64,000 nucleotides of DNA from Hahella sp. CCB-MM4 (GTDB lineage Bacteria > Pseudomonadota > Gammaproteobacteria > Pseudomonadales > Oleiphilaceae), in the NCBI RefSeq assembly GCF_002260525.1, contig NZ_MRYI01000002.1:310001-374000 (forward strand), written 5' to 3'. Position numbers and translations under genes: made by a program. This document shows, in pieces, positions 26,672 through 36,433 of the stretch. Below the pieces are notes generated by a model that saw only the letters and a program-made list of their open reading frames with translations, searched no databases and had not been told where the DNA came from. Within the stretch, counting starts at the first letter, position 1, and every line of letters begins with the position of its first letter.

Positions 26672-27805
26672 TCAGTACAACATGGCTCCAGGTTCCAGCA
26701 ATCGTTTCTCACCACTGGCAAGAATAACGATGACTCCTTCCGGCTTGATTTCATCGATTATTGTTCCGACGTCTAACTCAGCGCCTGGGTAATATCTGGC
26801 ATCATCGCGCGTCACAACGTAGGGATCGTGTCCGGTAATGACCCTGGCAATTTCCTTGTCATCTGTCTGCTTGGGCTCGTCCACTTTTTCTTCCAGCTTG
26901 TTACGCACAACCACCTGCTGAAGACCTTTGATATCCTGCATTGCACGTGAATGGATAACTCGCTCCAGTTTGTCTTTGTTCGGAAATATTCCTACCAGCT
27001 CTACCTTCCCTTCTCCTAACTCTGCGGTCTTACCCCGTAACCCGGAGAGCCTCAGAATCTCACCCACCTGCCCGGCAAGATCACTGGCTTTTGTCTCAAT
27101 AACCGGCGTGCCGGCCGACGGTGCAGGTAAGGACTCAACAGCTTTAACCTCATCCACAGCTCCAGCTGTCACTTTTGCGTAAAGCTCCCCGCCCCATATC
27201 AGCAATCCGCTCACAAGTATCAACATCACAAGAAATATCGAGGTATAAAGCTTCAGTTGTCTGGAAATCGTTCCATTTGTATCAGGCTCTTCCAGAACTC
27301 TGGAAGATAGCTCCAAAGAGACATCCGCCAGGTTCAGCATTGTCCCCGCAGCAACCTTTTCCTGATCACCGGGATTCAATATTTTTCCCAAAACCTCCAC
27401 TGAAGCATCGAGAGCCCTGACCAGATATCCATCTTGACCAAGAACAACCAAACAGTGATGACGGGCAATCTGAGGATCTGCCAGCACCAGATCACAATCA
27501 GTACTGGCACCGATCATCACCATATCCAGCTGTTGACATAGATACTCCGCATTTCTATGCAAACCATCTGTAATCTTGATTAGGCCAGCGCCATTGCCTC
27601 CATTTGTCCATAGTGCGTTTGGCGATTGATCATCTGAAATCCAAGGTTCCTCTTCGCCATCGAATGTACCTACTATGCTGTCCTTCGCGTGGTTGGCAGC
27701 AGGTTTCCCACGACCCGTTTGCCGGGATGACTTGTAGTCATCCGCATCGGCCGCTATTAAAGTTTCATCAGAATACGAGGAGGCTATCGCTGCCGAGTTC
27801 TTCAC
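26672..27805 (-). CDS. sctD: T3SS inner-membrane ring protein SctD
   Basis: 377 aa with a GTG start; AGGAG lies 7 nt upstream, and the start overlaps the end of sctC by 38 nt. The first 70 residues are polar, followed by an FHA-like domain (about 72-168: MIGASTDCDLVLADPQIA). One membrane helix is at about 187-205. The periplasmic part has a BON-like ring-building domain (about 240-300: VGEILRLSGL ... VELVGIFPN) and a C-terminal domain with PYVVTRDDARYYPGAEL. The 471-aa protein at 40715-42130 repeats this plan. Confidence 0.9.
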   Translation of the reverse strand: MKNSAAIASSYSDETLIAADADDYKSSRQTGRGKPAANHAKDSIVGTFDGEEEPWISDDQSPNALWTNGGNGAGLIKITDGLHRNAEYLCQQLDMVMIGASTDCDLVLADPQIARHHCLVVLGQDGYLVRALDASVEVLGKILNPGDQEKVAAGTMLNLADVSLELSSRVLEEPDTNGTISRQLKLYTSIFLVMLILVSGLLIWGGELYAKVTAGAVDEVKAVESLPAPSAGTPVIETKASDLAGQVGEILRLSGLRGKTAELGEGKVELVGIFPNKDKLERVIHSRAMQDIKGLQQVVVRNKLEEKVDEPKQTDDKEIARVITGHDPYVVTRDDARYYPGAELDVGTIIDEIKPEGVIVILASGEKRLLEPGAMLY

Positions 27806-29630
27806 GGCAATCTCCTTTGCATGTACGGCTTTCCGGCCAAAGGCCAGACTTCCCCTGAGTGGACGTTCCTAATCTGGACAGCATGTCCTCTGATCCATCG
27901 GGCAACTTGATACGGGGGGAAATCAGGAACAGTCGCTCAGCATTCTGACGAACTTTTGACTCTGAACGAAAAAGCTTCCCCAATATCGGGATATCCCCAA
28001 GCAACGGTACTTTGCTGACCGAGGACGTTTCCTCTTCCCGTACCAGGCCACCCAACAAAAGACTGTATCCAGCATTTATTACTGCCTGGGTAGTCACCGA
28101 ATGACGAGTCGCAACAGGTGTTTCAGTCTCTTCCAGCAGATCAACATTACCATCCTCGACCGCAACGATTAGGCGAATCTGAGTATTCTCGTCTGCTTCA
28201 ATCACATGTGGTGTTACCCGGAGAACCGTCCCCGAAAAGACTTGAAACAGATCCACTTCATAGGCCCCTTCTACAGGGACATACAGCGACCGGCTACTCT
28301 CAATGACAGCTTCCATATCATTTAGCGTCGCGACCTTGGGGCGAGAGCTTACAGACACCACACCTTCCTGCTGCAAGGCATTTATTCTCGTTATGAACTG
28401 ATCTTTATCACCGACGATTGCGCCAATCTGAAAGCCCGGCAACTGATCCAGAAGCCGCACAGAACCGCCGGCAAGAACATCGACAAAGTTTGCTTTAGTC
28501 CCCTTGCTACCAAATAGAACTTCGCCATTGCTCTCATTCTCTGAATATCGCCATTCGACACCCAGACTGCGCAGTTTATTGGTATCTACGTCGATGATTG
28601 TTGCTTCTATTTCAATCAGCTGAGAGGGCACATCCAATGCGGTAATCAATTCTTTGTACAGCGGAATTCTGTCAGGATAATCCCTGATAATAATCGCGTT
28701 GTGCTGCGTGTCTGCCACAATTCCCGGGCCACTCCCGATGTCATACGACAGCCCCATCAAACTGTTGTCGCCAGCGTGACCGTCTTTCTCTCCCGTCACT
28801 GTGTAGTCTTTGCCATCTTTAAGGGTCAGAACTCTGGCTCCCTGCTCCTGACTTCCTCTTGAGGCCAGCCCCTTGCCTTTAACAGATGTTGCACGGGCAG
28901 ATAGTGTTCTTTCTTCTACGCCACCAGCAGACTGTCCGCGATTACCTCCATACACCGCCTGCTGAAGTATGGTTGCCACACCAGCAACCTTGACTTGCTG
29001 GTTACCAACAACAAATGTTCGATCAGAAGCCCAGGCGTATTTAAGTGGAAAGTAATGAAATGCCATATCCTCAGTAGCATCTCGCTCTGCGACAACGCCG
29101 ACTAGTTTCTGAACCTGAGACACGTAACGAGGTACGCCGGAAATTTCCACCAATCCAGTCTCCGAATCTACACGGGTATAGTTCTCACTATCACTCAAGT
29201 GCATACGACCCATCACCCTCTGCAGCATCCGCGCATTTTCAGGGGGCACTACAAGAAACTCCCTACGCATTTCCTCCGCTTTGTAGATATATACCGTCAA
29301 TCCATCGTAGTAACTCACCAGTCCATTGGAGTTGATAATGCTGCTATAAATTTTTTCAGGTTGACCACGACGTAAGCCGTTCAACGTACGCTTGTCAGCC
29401 TGTAAATCTTCACTGAGAACACTGCGCATTCCCTGGTCACCAAGAAAGTCCTGCAGAAAGTTAACCAGTGAGTCGTCTTTTAGCTGATAGGTTGTGTCCT
29501 CAGATTTAAGAAACGGTAATGGCTTGGCGAGCACAGTAACCGACATAAACAAACCAATGCACAGTACACAAAGAGCACTTATTTGATGCCTGGAAATAAT
29601 TGACCGATAGTTCAACGCTTGTGACTTCAT
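27768..29630 (-). CDS. sctC: T3SS outer-membrane secretin SctC
   Basis: 620 aa. The signal peptide ends near VTVLAK. The N0-type domain (about 45-110) and N-domains with VSQVQKLVGVVAERD are followed by the secretin core (about 330-590: VSVSSRPKVATLNDMEAVIE; LRVTPHVIE; LLLGGLVREEETSS). It starts within the sctV stop (ATGA overlap). It forms the outer-membrane channel. No pilotin gene is obvious nearby, although small lipoproteins at 43 kb could be examined for that role. Confidence 0.95.
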   Translation of the reverse strand: MKSQALNYRSIISRHQISALCVLCIGLFMSVTVLAKPLPFLKSEDTTYQLKDDSLVNFLQDFLGDQGMRSVLSEDLQADKRTLNGLRRGQPEKIYSSIINSNGLVSYYDGLTVYIYKAEEMRREFLVVPPENARMLQRVMGRMHLSDSENYTRVDSETGLVEISGVPRYVSQVQKLVGVVAERDATEDMAFHYFPLKYAWASDRTFVVGNQQVKVAGVATILQQAVYGGNRGQSAGGVEERTLSARATSVKGKGLASRGSQEQGARVLTLKDGKDYTVTGEKDGHAGDNSLMGLSYDIGSGPGIVADTQHNAIIIRDYPDRIPLYKELITALDVPSQLIEIEATIIDVDTNKLRSLGVEWRYSENESNGEVLFGSKGTKANFVDVLAGGSVRLLDQLPGFQIGAIVGDKDQFITRINALQQEGVVSVSSRPKVATLNDMEAVIESSRSLYVPVEGAYEVDLFQVFSGTVLRVTPHVIEADENTQIRLIVAVEDGNVDLLEETETPVATRHSVTTQAVINAGYSLLLGGLVREEETSSVSKVPLLGDIPILGKLFRSESKVRQNAERLFLISPRIKLPDGSEDMLSRLGTSTQGKSGLWPESRTCKGDCREELGSDSLLVF

Positions 29631-31771
29631 TGACTCAAGTGCCCCAGTGGTAAAATTTGAACATTGCCCACCAATTCCTGGTATGCGAGGACTGGTAGTA
29701 AGTGAAAATCGTCTTCCAATAGCTGCCGAAACTGCCGCCTGATATCAGCGTTACAAAGCAGCACTATCGGCTTTGGAAATTTGTGGCTCTGACTGATAAA
29801 GCCTTTCAAACTCTCTGTTATCTGTGCGTATACATCCGGAGGTAAACTAACCGGCTGGGCAGGTTGGATATTTCTGCATATTTGCCGCACCTGATCCTCC
29901 AGGTCGGGATGAATCAGTACAGCCCTCAAGCGATGCTGATCATCGGTGTGATGATGGCTGATCTGCTGTTTAAGAGCCTGGCGCACCAGCTCTGTTAACA
30001 TGATCAAGTCTTTCTCGCGGGTACCGGCATCAGCGATTGCTTCAAAAACATCCCGCAAATTCCTGATCGATATTCCCTCCTTTAATAACCGCTTAAGAAT
30101 CTCAGTAAGCCGTTGCGGTGGAACAACTCTTAAAGTCTCCTTGATCAGATCAGGATAAGCCTGAGCCCACTGATTAACCATGTTCGAAGCTTCCTGTATC
30201 CCCATGAACATCGGTAAGTACCGGATTAGGGCTGTCCTGCAGTGAATAGCAAGCAACTCCATTGGCGTCAGGAGTCGGCGAGAGTCAATATTTTCTGCTG
30301 TCTCCTTTTGCCAGCGACCAGGCATTTCAGGAATAAACGCAGCGGACTGGCCAGCTAACTGGTCTGCAGTCATATCTGAACCCGAAGGATCCGGTACTTG
30401 ATCTGAACTCAGCAGCCTTGCTGGAATTTGCAATGCATCCTGTTCAAGGGCATAGCTTTTTTCGAGCTCAAGCTGACCTCTTGCGAGCCTGACTCCATAA
30501 GACTCCAACTGATATCCACCGGCTGGTAACTGGCGGTCCTCCTGTATAACCGCTGCAGGAACAGGCACTCCATAATTGTCTCTCAACTCACCGATAACCC
30601 GATTTAGTTCCAGCGACACTGCAGAAGCTCCGAGTGTATCCAGAAGATCCTTAGAGGCACTGAGAGCTACCGGCGCCAGAGGTTCAATAGCCCTTATGTC
30701 ATTACTATGGTCCGTTTCAGATTGCGCCTCGGAAGATGCGGCCTTAGCGAACCCAGGAAACCAGCGAAGGACTATAGGGCTGGGGTTTTTCCAGATAGTC
30801 CATCCAAGCAGAAGCAATCCAAGCACCAGGAATACTGGCCAGGGAAATCCAGGAATCGTCATCAATAGAAGTGACAGGATTCCACCGATCAAAAATACCC
30901 TAGGAAACGCCCCGAACTGCTTTCCAATCGCGGATCCCAGGTGTCTCTCGGACTCGTCAGATCCGGTACGAGTAATTATCAGGCCGGCTGCTATAGAGGT
31001 GAGTAGTGCTGGGACCTGAGATACCAGCCCATCACCTATCGTCAGAATGCTATATGTATGAACCGCTTCACCGAATGACATGTCATTTTGAATCACGCCG
31101 ACAGTCAGGCCGCCAAGAATGTTGACAATCAAAATGACAATACCCGCTATGGCATCGCCCTTAACAAACTTCATTGCCCCATCCAATGAACCGTGCAGCT
31201 GACTTTCTCGCTCCAGCATTCGACGCTTCTTCTTGGCATCATCTTTGTCTATCAAGCCGGCTCTTAAATCGGAATCAATCGAAAGCTGCTTGCCGGGCAT
31301 CGCATCAAGCGTGAATCTTGCGGCAACCTCAGCCACCCTTTCAGCGCCTTTTGCAATGACGATAAACTGAACGACCGTGATAATGATGAATACAACAATA
31401 CCGACGACCAAATTGCCGCCAACGACCATATTCCCAAAAGTATCAATGATGTCTCCGGCATCTGCTTCAAGAAGTATCAGGCGGGTAATGGCTATGGACA
31501 GGGACAACCTGAACAGCGTACTCAGCAGAATCACGCTGGGAAAGCTTGCAAATGCCAATGGGGACGGCACATAGATGGAGAGTAGAAGTAACCCAACGGC
31601 AATCAGAATATTTACTGCCACGAGTATGTCGATAACGACGTGTGGAAGCGGCAGAATCATCAATCCGACAATGGCAACAACGCCAAAAGCGAGGACAAAA
31701 TCGCTGTATTGGCCGCTCATAATGGCAGAGCGTAATCCGTTTCCTGCTCCCACTGATGTTTCAACCCCCAT
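29627..31771 (-). CDS. sctV: T3SS export-gate protein SctV
   Basis: 714 aa. The N-terminal half has about 8 membrane segments with the FlhA/YscV signature (FPSVILLSTLFRLSLSIAIT) and the conserved FHIPEP region ARFTLDAMPGKQLSIDSDL. The C-terminal cytoplasmic domain (about 360-714) forms the nonameric ring that binds chaperones and gatekeepers. It is the first gene of the minus operon. A TAGGG-N4-CCCTA box lies 228 nt upstream. Confidence 0.97.
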   Translation of the reverse strand: MGVETSVGAGNGLRSAIMSGQYSDFVLAFGVVAIVGLMILPLPHVVIDILVAVNILIAVGLLLLSIYVPSPLAFASFPSVILLSTLFRLSLSIAITRLILLEADAGDIIDTFGNMVVGGNLVVGIVVFIIITVVQFIVIAKGAERVAEVAARFTLDAMPGKQLSIDSDLRAGLIDKDDAKKKRRMLERESQLHGSLDGAMKFVKGDAIAGIVILIVNILGGLTVGVIQNDMSFGEAVHTYSILTIGDGLVSQVPALLTSIAAGLIITRTGSDESERHLGSAIGKQFGAFPRVFLIGGILSLLLMTIPGFPWPVFLVLGLLLLGWTIWKNPSPIVLRWFPGFAKAASSEAQSETDHSNDIRAIEPLAPVALSASKDLLDTLGASAVSLELNRVIGELRDNYGVPVPAAVIQEDRQLPAGGYQLESYGVRLARGQLELEKSYALEQDALQIPARLLSSDQVPDPSGSDMTADQLAGQSAAFIPEMPGRWQKETAENIDSRRLLTPMELLAIHCRTALIRYLPMFMGIQEASNMVNQWAQAYPDLIKETLRVVPPQRLTEILKRLLKEGISIRNLRDVFEAIADAGTREKDLIMLTELVRQALKQQISHHHTDDQHRLRAVLIHPDLEDQVRQICRNIQPAQPVSLPPDVYAQITESLKGFISQSHKFPKPIVLLCNADIRRQFRQLLEDDFHLLPVLAYQELVGNVQILPLGHLSQ

Positions 31772-31998
31772 GGATAAAAAGCTCCAATCCTTGAAAACCG
31801 ATTGTCTAGCGCAAACAAAATTGGCGACTAAACTGAACGAATATGAAAAGGCTGCATCAACGATGACTTGTCCAAATGAGGATAACGTGCCAGTGCGATA
31901 TTTCTCACGCCAGAATCAGTCTACGTAACCTGTCAGATGAACTACTTCATCAATACAACCGAAATGTATTATTTAGAAATATCACATATTCGCTTTCG

Positions 31999-32020
31999 CT
32001 AAACCTAGGGTTTTACCTAG
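31999..32020 (-). promoter_or_regulatory. T3SS box A (upstream of sctV)
   Basis: On the minus strand: CTAGGT-AAAA-CCCTAGGTTTAG. It matches the window's recurrent TAGGG-N4-CCCTA-N2-TAGGG element in the first two half-sites, with a degenerate third. It is 228 nt from the sctV start. AT-rich -10-like sequence (AATAAT/ATACAT) lies about 26-35 nt downstream. Confidence 0.6.
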
Positions 32021-32371
32021 TTGATGACAATTTGTTATCGAATATCCTGAAATGTTTATGACTTGGCAGATATATACATCCGATTGAATAATGCATTCGG
32101 ACTAGTCTTATTATGCCGAATATATACAGGTTAAACACAGCCACACTTATCACACATCGATAAATTCATTCTCAATATTATCCGGCTGAGTTAATCTGTT
32201 GCAGGTGTTACATAGAAGACGTCACTTGGATCGATAGCACTACAACTATGGTTTAGTCCATTTGACCAATAGAATGACAGGATGTCGCAATTTATTGTAT
32301 GCACTTAATGTGGCTTGGATTTTCAAGCGCATTAGCACATCAGTCTATTTGACAGAAATACCACAATATTA

Positions 32372-32398
32372 CATGTAACAATATAAATATATTACCTG
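32372..32398. promoter_or_regulatory. Imperfect 27-bp dyad upstream of the sensor kinase
   Basis: CATGTAACA and TATTACCTG arms (CA-GTAA / TTAC-TG) flank an AT-only centre, 258 nt upstream of the kinase start. TGTAAC is repeated directly just after. A possible operator. Confidence 0.35.
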
Positions 32399-32655
32399 TA
32401 ACACATGAGTCTTTTGAGACTTTAAAAGTATAGAATTGAAATTTGATTTTGACAGTATAGAAACATAAGTAATTAAACTTACTACAAGCATACTGAAAAC
32501 AATGTTAGCTTTTACGCTCTTTTTTTACTGTTTAAAGGATGTAACTAAACAGTATTAAATTAAATATAGCCCATATCTATAAATATGGGGAATAAACTTT
32601 ATCTCTAATTAGAAATGCATAGCGTCTATGCACGAGTCAGGAGCGGTAGGGAATC

Positions 32656-33801
32656 ATGCTCGATACCAAAGAAAAAATAGAACCGCAAGTAGATAAAATT
32701 TTCGCGATTGATTCATTCTCTCAAAGCAATTTAGATCAAGCTCTTTTACTATCGCTGTCGTTACCGGGAGCGATCTTTGATACAGAAGGCCGGTTAGTCG
32801 CCGCAAATAGCGCTTTTCAGGCATTACTGCCTGAGAGTGTCGTGACTCAGGATCTATTCCTGCTTTTTGAAGATCTGGACTGCTGCCCAAGCGCTTCAAC
32901 CAAGTCAATCAATGGCCCTTCCATCGACCCATCATGGAATATTGATTATCCGATAGAGGCCCATAGCAAGTCTTCAGGTCGCAGTTACTTACTTAACGGA
33001 TCCACATACTCTATCGGCAATGAGTTGCGGCATCTGTTAATTATTGAAGACCAATCGACGCAGATTACAGTTCAGCGTCAAAAACTCGCCATCCATGAGC
33101 AACTCTTGCAAACGGCAAGATCCCTCTCTGTTGGCGAAATGGCAACAGTGCTGGCACACGAGCTTAATCAACCACTCGGAGCCATTCATAACTATTTGTC
33201 TACAGCTCATCGTCTGGCCCTCAAGGAAAACGCCCCCCAGCAGGTATGCGATGCAATACAACTGGCCAGCCGGCAGGCTCTACAGGCAGCAGAAGTTATT
33301 AGCAGAATTCGAGAGTTTGTTCAGGCTCGGGAACCGAAGTTTACCGAGAGCACTGCTCTCTCATTGTTCGAGCGCCCGCTTTCAATGCTAAAAATCGATC
33401 TGAATAGCCAACGAATAAAAGTATTACTTGAATTTCCTGATGATCTACCTGCTGTGATAGCGGACAAAGTGATGGTGGAACAGGTCTTTGCCAATCTCAT
33501 CAGGAATGCCATTGAAGCCATGGATAAAACACCTGCAGAGAAAAGAGTCATCCGCATATCTGCATCATGCGCTTCCGATCACAGGATTGAATTCAGGGTA
33601 TCGGATGGTGGCACAGGAATAGCGGAAGAAAACCAGCACAAGGTGTTCAACCCTTTCTTCTCAACCAAAAACAACGGGATGGGGGCAGGACTGGCGATCT
33701 GTAGAAGCATTATTGAGCTTCACGGGGGCCGTCTCTATTTTGAGAACTTTGAGGACAAATCCGGAAGCACCTTTGTATGCACGCTACCAACGTCAAAGTA
33801 G
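32656..33801 (+). CDS. Soluble sensor histidine kinase (PAS, FixL/DctB-like)
   Basis: 381 aa with no membrane segment, so it is cytoplasmic. A PAS-like domain spans about 30-130 (AIFDTEGRLVAANSAFQALL). The HisKA motif GEMATVLAHELNQPLGAIHN has phospho-acceptor His168, and the HATPase part has VFANLIRNAIEAM (N box), DGGTGIAEE (G1) and GMGAGLAICRSI (G2). This is the FixL/NtrB-like kinase class, which pairs with FixJ-type regulators, and one follows 146 nt downstream. It sits between the two halves of the T3SS, divergent from sctV, so it is the probable signal input for the island. Confidence 0.92.
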   Translation: MLDTKEKIEPQVDKIFAIDSFSQSNLDQALLLSLSLPGAIFDTEGRLVAANSAFQALLPESVVTQDLFLLFEDLDCCPSASTKSINGPSIDPSWNIDYPIEAHSKSSGRSYLLNGSTYSIGNELRHLLIIEDQSTQITVQRQKLAIHEQLLQTARSLSVGEMATVLAHELNQPLGAIHNYLSTAHRLALKENAPQQVCDAIQLASRQALQAAEVISRIREFVQAREPKFTESTALSLFERPLSMLKIDLNSQRIKVLLEFPDDLPAVIADKVMVEQVFANLIRNAIEAMDKTPAEKRVIRISASCASDHRIEFRVSDGGTGIAEENQHKVFNPFFSTKNNGMGAGLAICRSIIELHGGRLYFENFEDKSGSTFVCTLPTSK

Positions 33802-33947
33802 GAATCACATTTCGTTCAAATATAAAAAGTAATATCAGCACATAAAAATAAGAACAAGTGTCTCGACACAACCGGCAAGTCATTAGACTAAAAAAAGTGA
33901 TAAGACCAAGTAGTAGACACAGGAAATTTGAAACAAGGACTGAATAC

Positions 33948-34553
33948 ATGGAAGCCATACAGGTATACCTAATTGACGATCACTCTCCATTTCGCCAGTC
34001 AACGGCTTTCGCTCTGGAAGCCGAGGGCATGCACGTGAGCGAATTCGCCTCAGGAAGGGCATTTGTTGATACCCTGCTGGAGGTAAAAAGGCGGCCTGAG
34101 AGCGCCTGCATAATCACAGACCTGCGGATGCCTGACGGTAGTGGCATCGAGCTAATGGATAAGCTGTGGCATCACCGCATACAGTATCCCGTCATCATGG
34201 TTAGCGGCCATGCCGACATTCCATTGGCAGTTGAAGCCATGCGTAGAGGCGCCGCGCATTTCCTGGAAAAACCATTTGACCAGGAAAAGTTGTTTGAGGC
34301 TATTCGCCATGCCGTCACAAGCCCTATGAGCGGACTACGGAACCCTGTCGAATCATTCAATCTATTGTCAAAGCTCTCACCCAGAGAACGACAGGTACTG
34401 GAATTAGTCTGCGCAGGAAAGCTCAACAAGACAATTGCGGATGTATTGGGAATAAGCATTAAAACTGTCGAACTCCATAGAGCCAACATGTCCAATAAGT
34501 TAGGCGTTAGAAATGTTCAGGATCTTATTAAGCTAACCCTGGGCTATGCCTGA
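33948..34553 (+). CDS. FixJ/LuxR-type response regulator
   Basis: 201 aa from the ATG at 33948 (AAGGA 8 nt upstream). The receiver domain has acidic pocket residues in YLIDDHSP, phospho-acceptor Asp58 in ITDLRMPDGSG and Lys in FLEKPFD. The C-terminal LuxR helix-turn-helix (about 137-198) reads LSPRERQVLELVCAGKLNK ... KTVELHRANMSNKLGVRN. It is paired with the kinase upstream and followed by sctQ. It is the only DNA-binding regulator encoded in the T3SS block and therefore the leading candidate to bind the repeated TAGGG/CCCTA box. Confidence 0.92.
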   Translation: MEAIQVYLIDDHSPFRQSTAFALEAEGMHVSEFASGRAFVDTLLEVKRRPESACIITDLRMPDGSGIELMDKLWHHRIQYPVIMVSGHADIPLAVEAMRRGAAHFLEKPFDQEKLFEAIRHAVTSPMSGLRNPVESFNLLSKLSPRERQVLELVCAGKLNKTIADVLGISIKTVELHRANMSNKLGVRNVQDLIKLTLGYA

Positions 34554-34586
34554 GCATACTGACCAACTATAAAATGGAACGTCCCC

Positions 34587-35753
34587 GTGACAATGGACCA
34601 CAACAGTTATCAGACCGAAATAGAGAACACCTCCCCGGAAATTAGATCGTTAAGGCCGGAGCTCCCCTCTATTCCTGACGCTCTTCTTCAGCAGATCAAC
34701 ATCCTGCATAGCCGGGGAATCTATGCAAAAGTCAACGTGGATTCCAAGCTGTCTCATTGGCGCTTCCAATATGAACGTAGAAACGCGAAGCACTGGATTA
34801 AGTTGAAAAGTGAAGAGAAGCACCTATGGCTTGCCATCGATAGCGATCACTGGAATCAGCCTGTTAATGACAAACACTGGACCCACTTTCATCGGGACCA
34901 CCAACCGTTGACCTTTAGCCTTGCACACAAACACCTTCTTGATCATCTCGATGAGTTAACGGGGATCTCCTGGAGAGTAGAGGAAGTTAGCCACCACGAA
35001 TGTTTTCCACAGGAAAACAGCATGCACCTGAAATTCCTGGTTGAATACCAGGATCAATTGACAGTGGGCACTATGACTCTGTGCCCCAGCACTCTTTTAT
35101 TGCTGACCAAACGCCCCATTTGGGAGCGAGCAAATCTTCCATTCCAAAACTTTATCAGTGATCTCCAACTGCCTCTCGACATTAGAATGACAGGCGAACC
35201 AATAAAATATGAAGAACTTCTTACATTGCGACCGGGAGATATTTTTTTAGCGGGAACCAAAGACGCCTTGCTGAGCCAGTTGAGACTGGTTCATTCCAGC
35301 TCTAACAGGCCTCTCTGGAACCTTGCGAAGCATGAAAGGCAGTATGTTCTGTGCTCCATTTTCTCCCCGGCAGTCAGCCCGGAGAAAAGTCTTCAGAATA
35401 AGACGACGGCTCTGGCGAGCAGTCATAAAACTATGAAGGATGTTATGTGTATGAATCAGGAAAACCCGTCTCAGCAGTCGCTTTCCAATGATGACTCCCC
35501 CCTAGATCCAAAAGTTCAAGAACAGGAGCATTACAAGATTAACGACCTCCCCATCGATATTAATATACTCGTTGGCAAACTCTCCCTTTCTATTGATGAG
35601 CTAAACCAACTGGAACCGGGGCATACTCTTAAAATTCCTTCAGAGGACCATACCAGAGAGGCAACACTACTAGCTAACGGTCACCCTGTTGGGAGAGGCG
35701 AGTTGGTTATCGTAGGAGACCAGCTGGGCATTCGCATTACCGAGCTGGGTTAA
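34587..35753 (+). CDS. sctQ: T3SS C-ring/sorting-platform protein SctQ
   Basis: 388 aa (GTG at 34587, or ATG at 34593). The N-terminal two thirds is poorly conserved. The C-terminal SpoA domain (about 312-388: PIDINILVGKLSLSIDELNQ; LLANGHPVGRGELVIVGDQL) is the FliN/HrcQb-type fold. An internal ATG at 35451 preceded by GAAGGA could give a separate 100-residue C-terminal product, as known for YscQ and SsaQ. The sctR start follows the stop by 2 nt. Confidence 0.88.
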   Translation: MTMDHNSYQTEIENTSPEIRSLRPELPSIPDALLQQINILHSRGIYAKVNVDSKLSHWRFQYERRNAKHWIKLKSEEKHLWLAIDSDHWNQPVNDKHWTHFHRDHQPLTFSLAHKHLLDHLDELTGISWRVEEVSHHECFPQENSMHLKFLVEYQDQLTVGTMTLCPSTLLLLTKRPIWERANLPFQNFISDLQLPLDIRMTGEPIKYEELLTLRPGDIFLAGTKDALLSQLRLVHSSSNRPLWNLAKHERQYVLCSIFSPAVSPEKSLQNKTTALASSHKTMKDVMCMNQENPSQQSLSNDDSPLDPKVQEQEHYKINDLPIDINILVGKLSLSIDELNQLEPGHTLKIPSEDHTREATLLANGHPVGRGELVIVGDQLGIRITELG

Positions 35754-35755
35754 AT

Positions 35756-36421
35756 ATGGACGTTGGCAATTTAAGTCCCGGGGCCATCATTATCATGGTC
35801 GTCGGTGTCGCCATGGCGCCCTTCGTCGCGGTCATGATCACATCCTTCACCAAGATTGTCGTAGTCCTTTCCCTGCTTCGTAATGCATTAGGGCTGCAAC
35901 AGGTTCCTCCAAATGTCGTATTAAATGGGCTGGCTCTCATTTTGTCCATCTACGTGATGTACCCGGTGATATTGAGCACTCACAGTTTAATCACAACAGA
36001 AATGGAGCAGTCTCCAGATGAGAAAGTCTCGCTGGAGAAAATGTTGACACTAGCCGAAATTGGCAAGGATCCATTGAAGGACTTCCTGATCAAACACTCC
36101 AGTGAGTCAGAACGTGCATTCTTTTTTCGCAGCGCCAAGAGATTACTTCCGGAAGATGCGGCCAAGACAGTATCCGACACAGATTTGTTGGTTGTGGTTC
36201 CAGCGTTTACTGTCAGTGAGCTCACCGCAGCGTTTCAAATCGGCTTTCTGATATTCTTGCCTTTTCTGGTGATAGACTTGGTGGTTTCCAATATTCTGCT
36301 GGGACTGGGGATGATGATGCTAGCACCAACCATGGTATCACTCCCCTTTAAGCTGCTGCTCTTTGTATTTGTCAGCGGTTGGACACATTTAGTCCACGGA
36401 CTGGTCATTACTTATCTATAG
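35756..36421 (+). CDS. sctR: T3SS export apparatus protein SctR
   Basis: 221 aa with four membrane segments. The FliP/YscR signatures are present: MITSFTKIVVVLSLLRNALG near the start and IGFLIFLPFLVIDLVVSNIL near the end, then GMMMLAPTMVSLPFKLLLF. It forms the core of the export gate with SctS and SctT. Confidence 0.97.
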   Translation: MDVGNLSPGAIIIMVVGVAMAPFVAVMITSFTKIVVVLSLLRNALGLQQVPPNVVLNGLALILSIYVMYPVILSTHSLITTEMEQSPDEKVSLEKMLTLAEIGKDPLKDFLIKHSSESERAFFFRSAKRLLPEDAAKTVSDTDLLVVVPAFTVSELTAAFQIGFLIFLPFLVIDLVVSNILLGLGMMMLAPTMVSLPFKLLLFVFVSGWTHLVHGLVITYL

Positions 36422-36433
36422 GAAGCAGAGATT

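Larger units (their letters stand above)
31772..32655. promoter_or_regulatory. AT-rich divergent control region of the T3SS (884 bp)
   Basis: A long AT-rich region lies between sctV (minus) and the sensor kinase (plus). No credible gene is inside; short frames lack ribosome-binding sites. It holds the T3SS box at 31999-32020 and a 27-bp imperfect dyad at 32372-32398. Its base composition is visibly more AT-rich than the flanking genes, as is common in silenced or horizontally acquired islands. Confidence 0.7.

Noticed and set aside
29627-31771. Possibility that the secretion genes are a flagellar export system
   Set aside because: The secretin SctC, lipoprotein SctJ without FliF size, SctD and the Hrp/Ysc-like gene order are specific to non-flagellar T3SSs, and there are no hook or flagellin genes.
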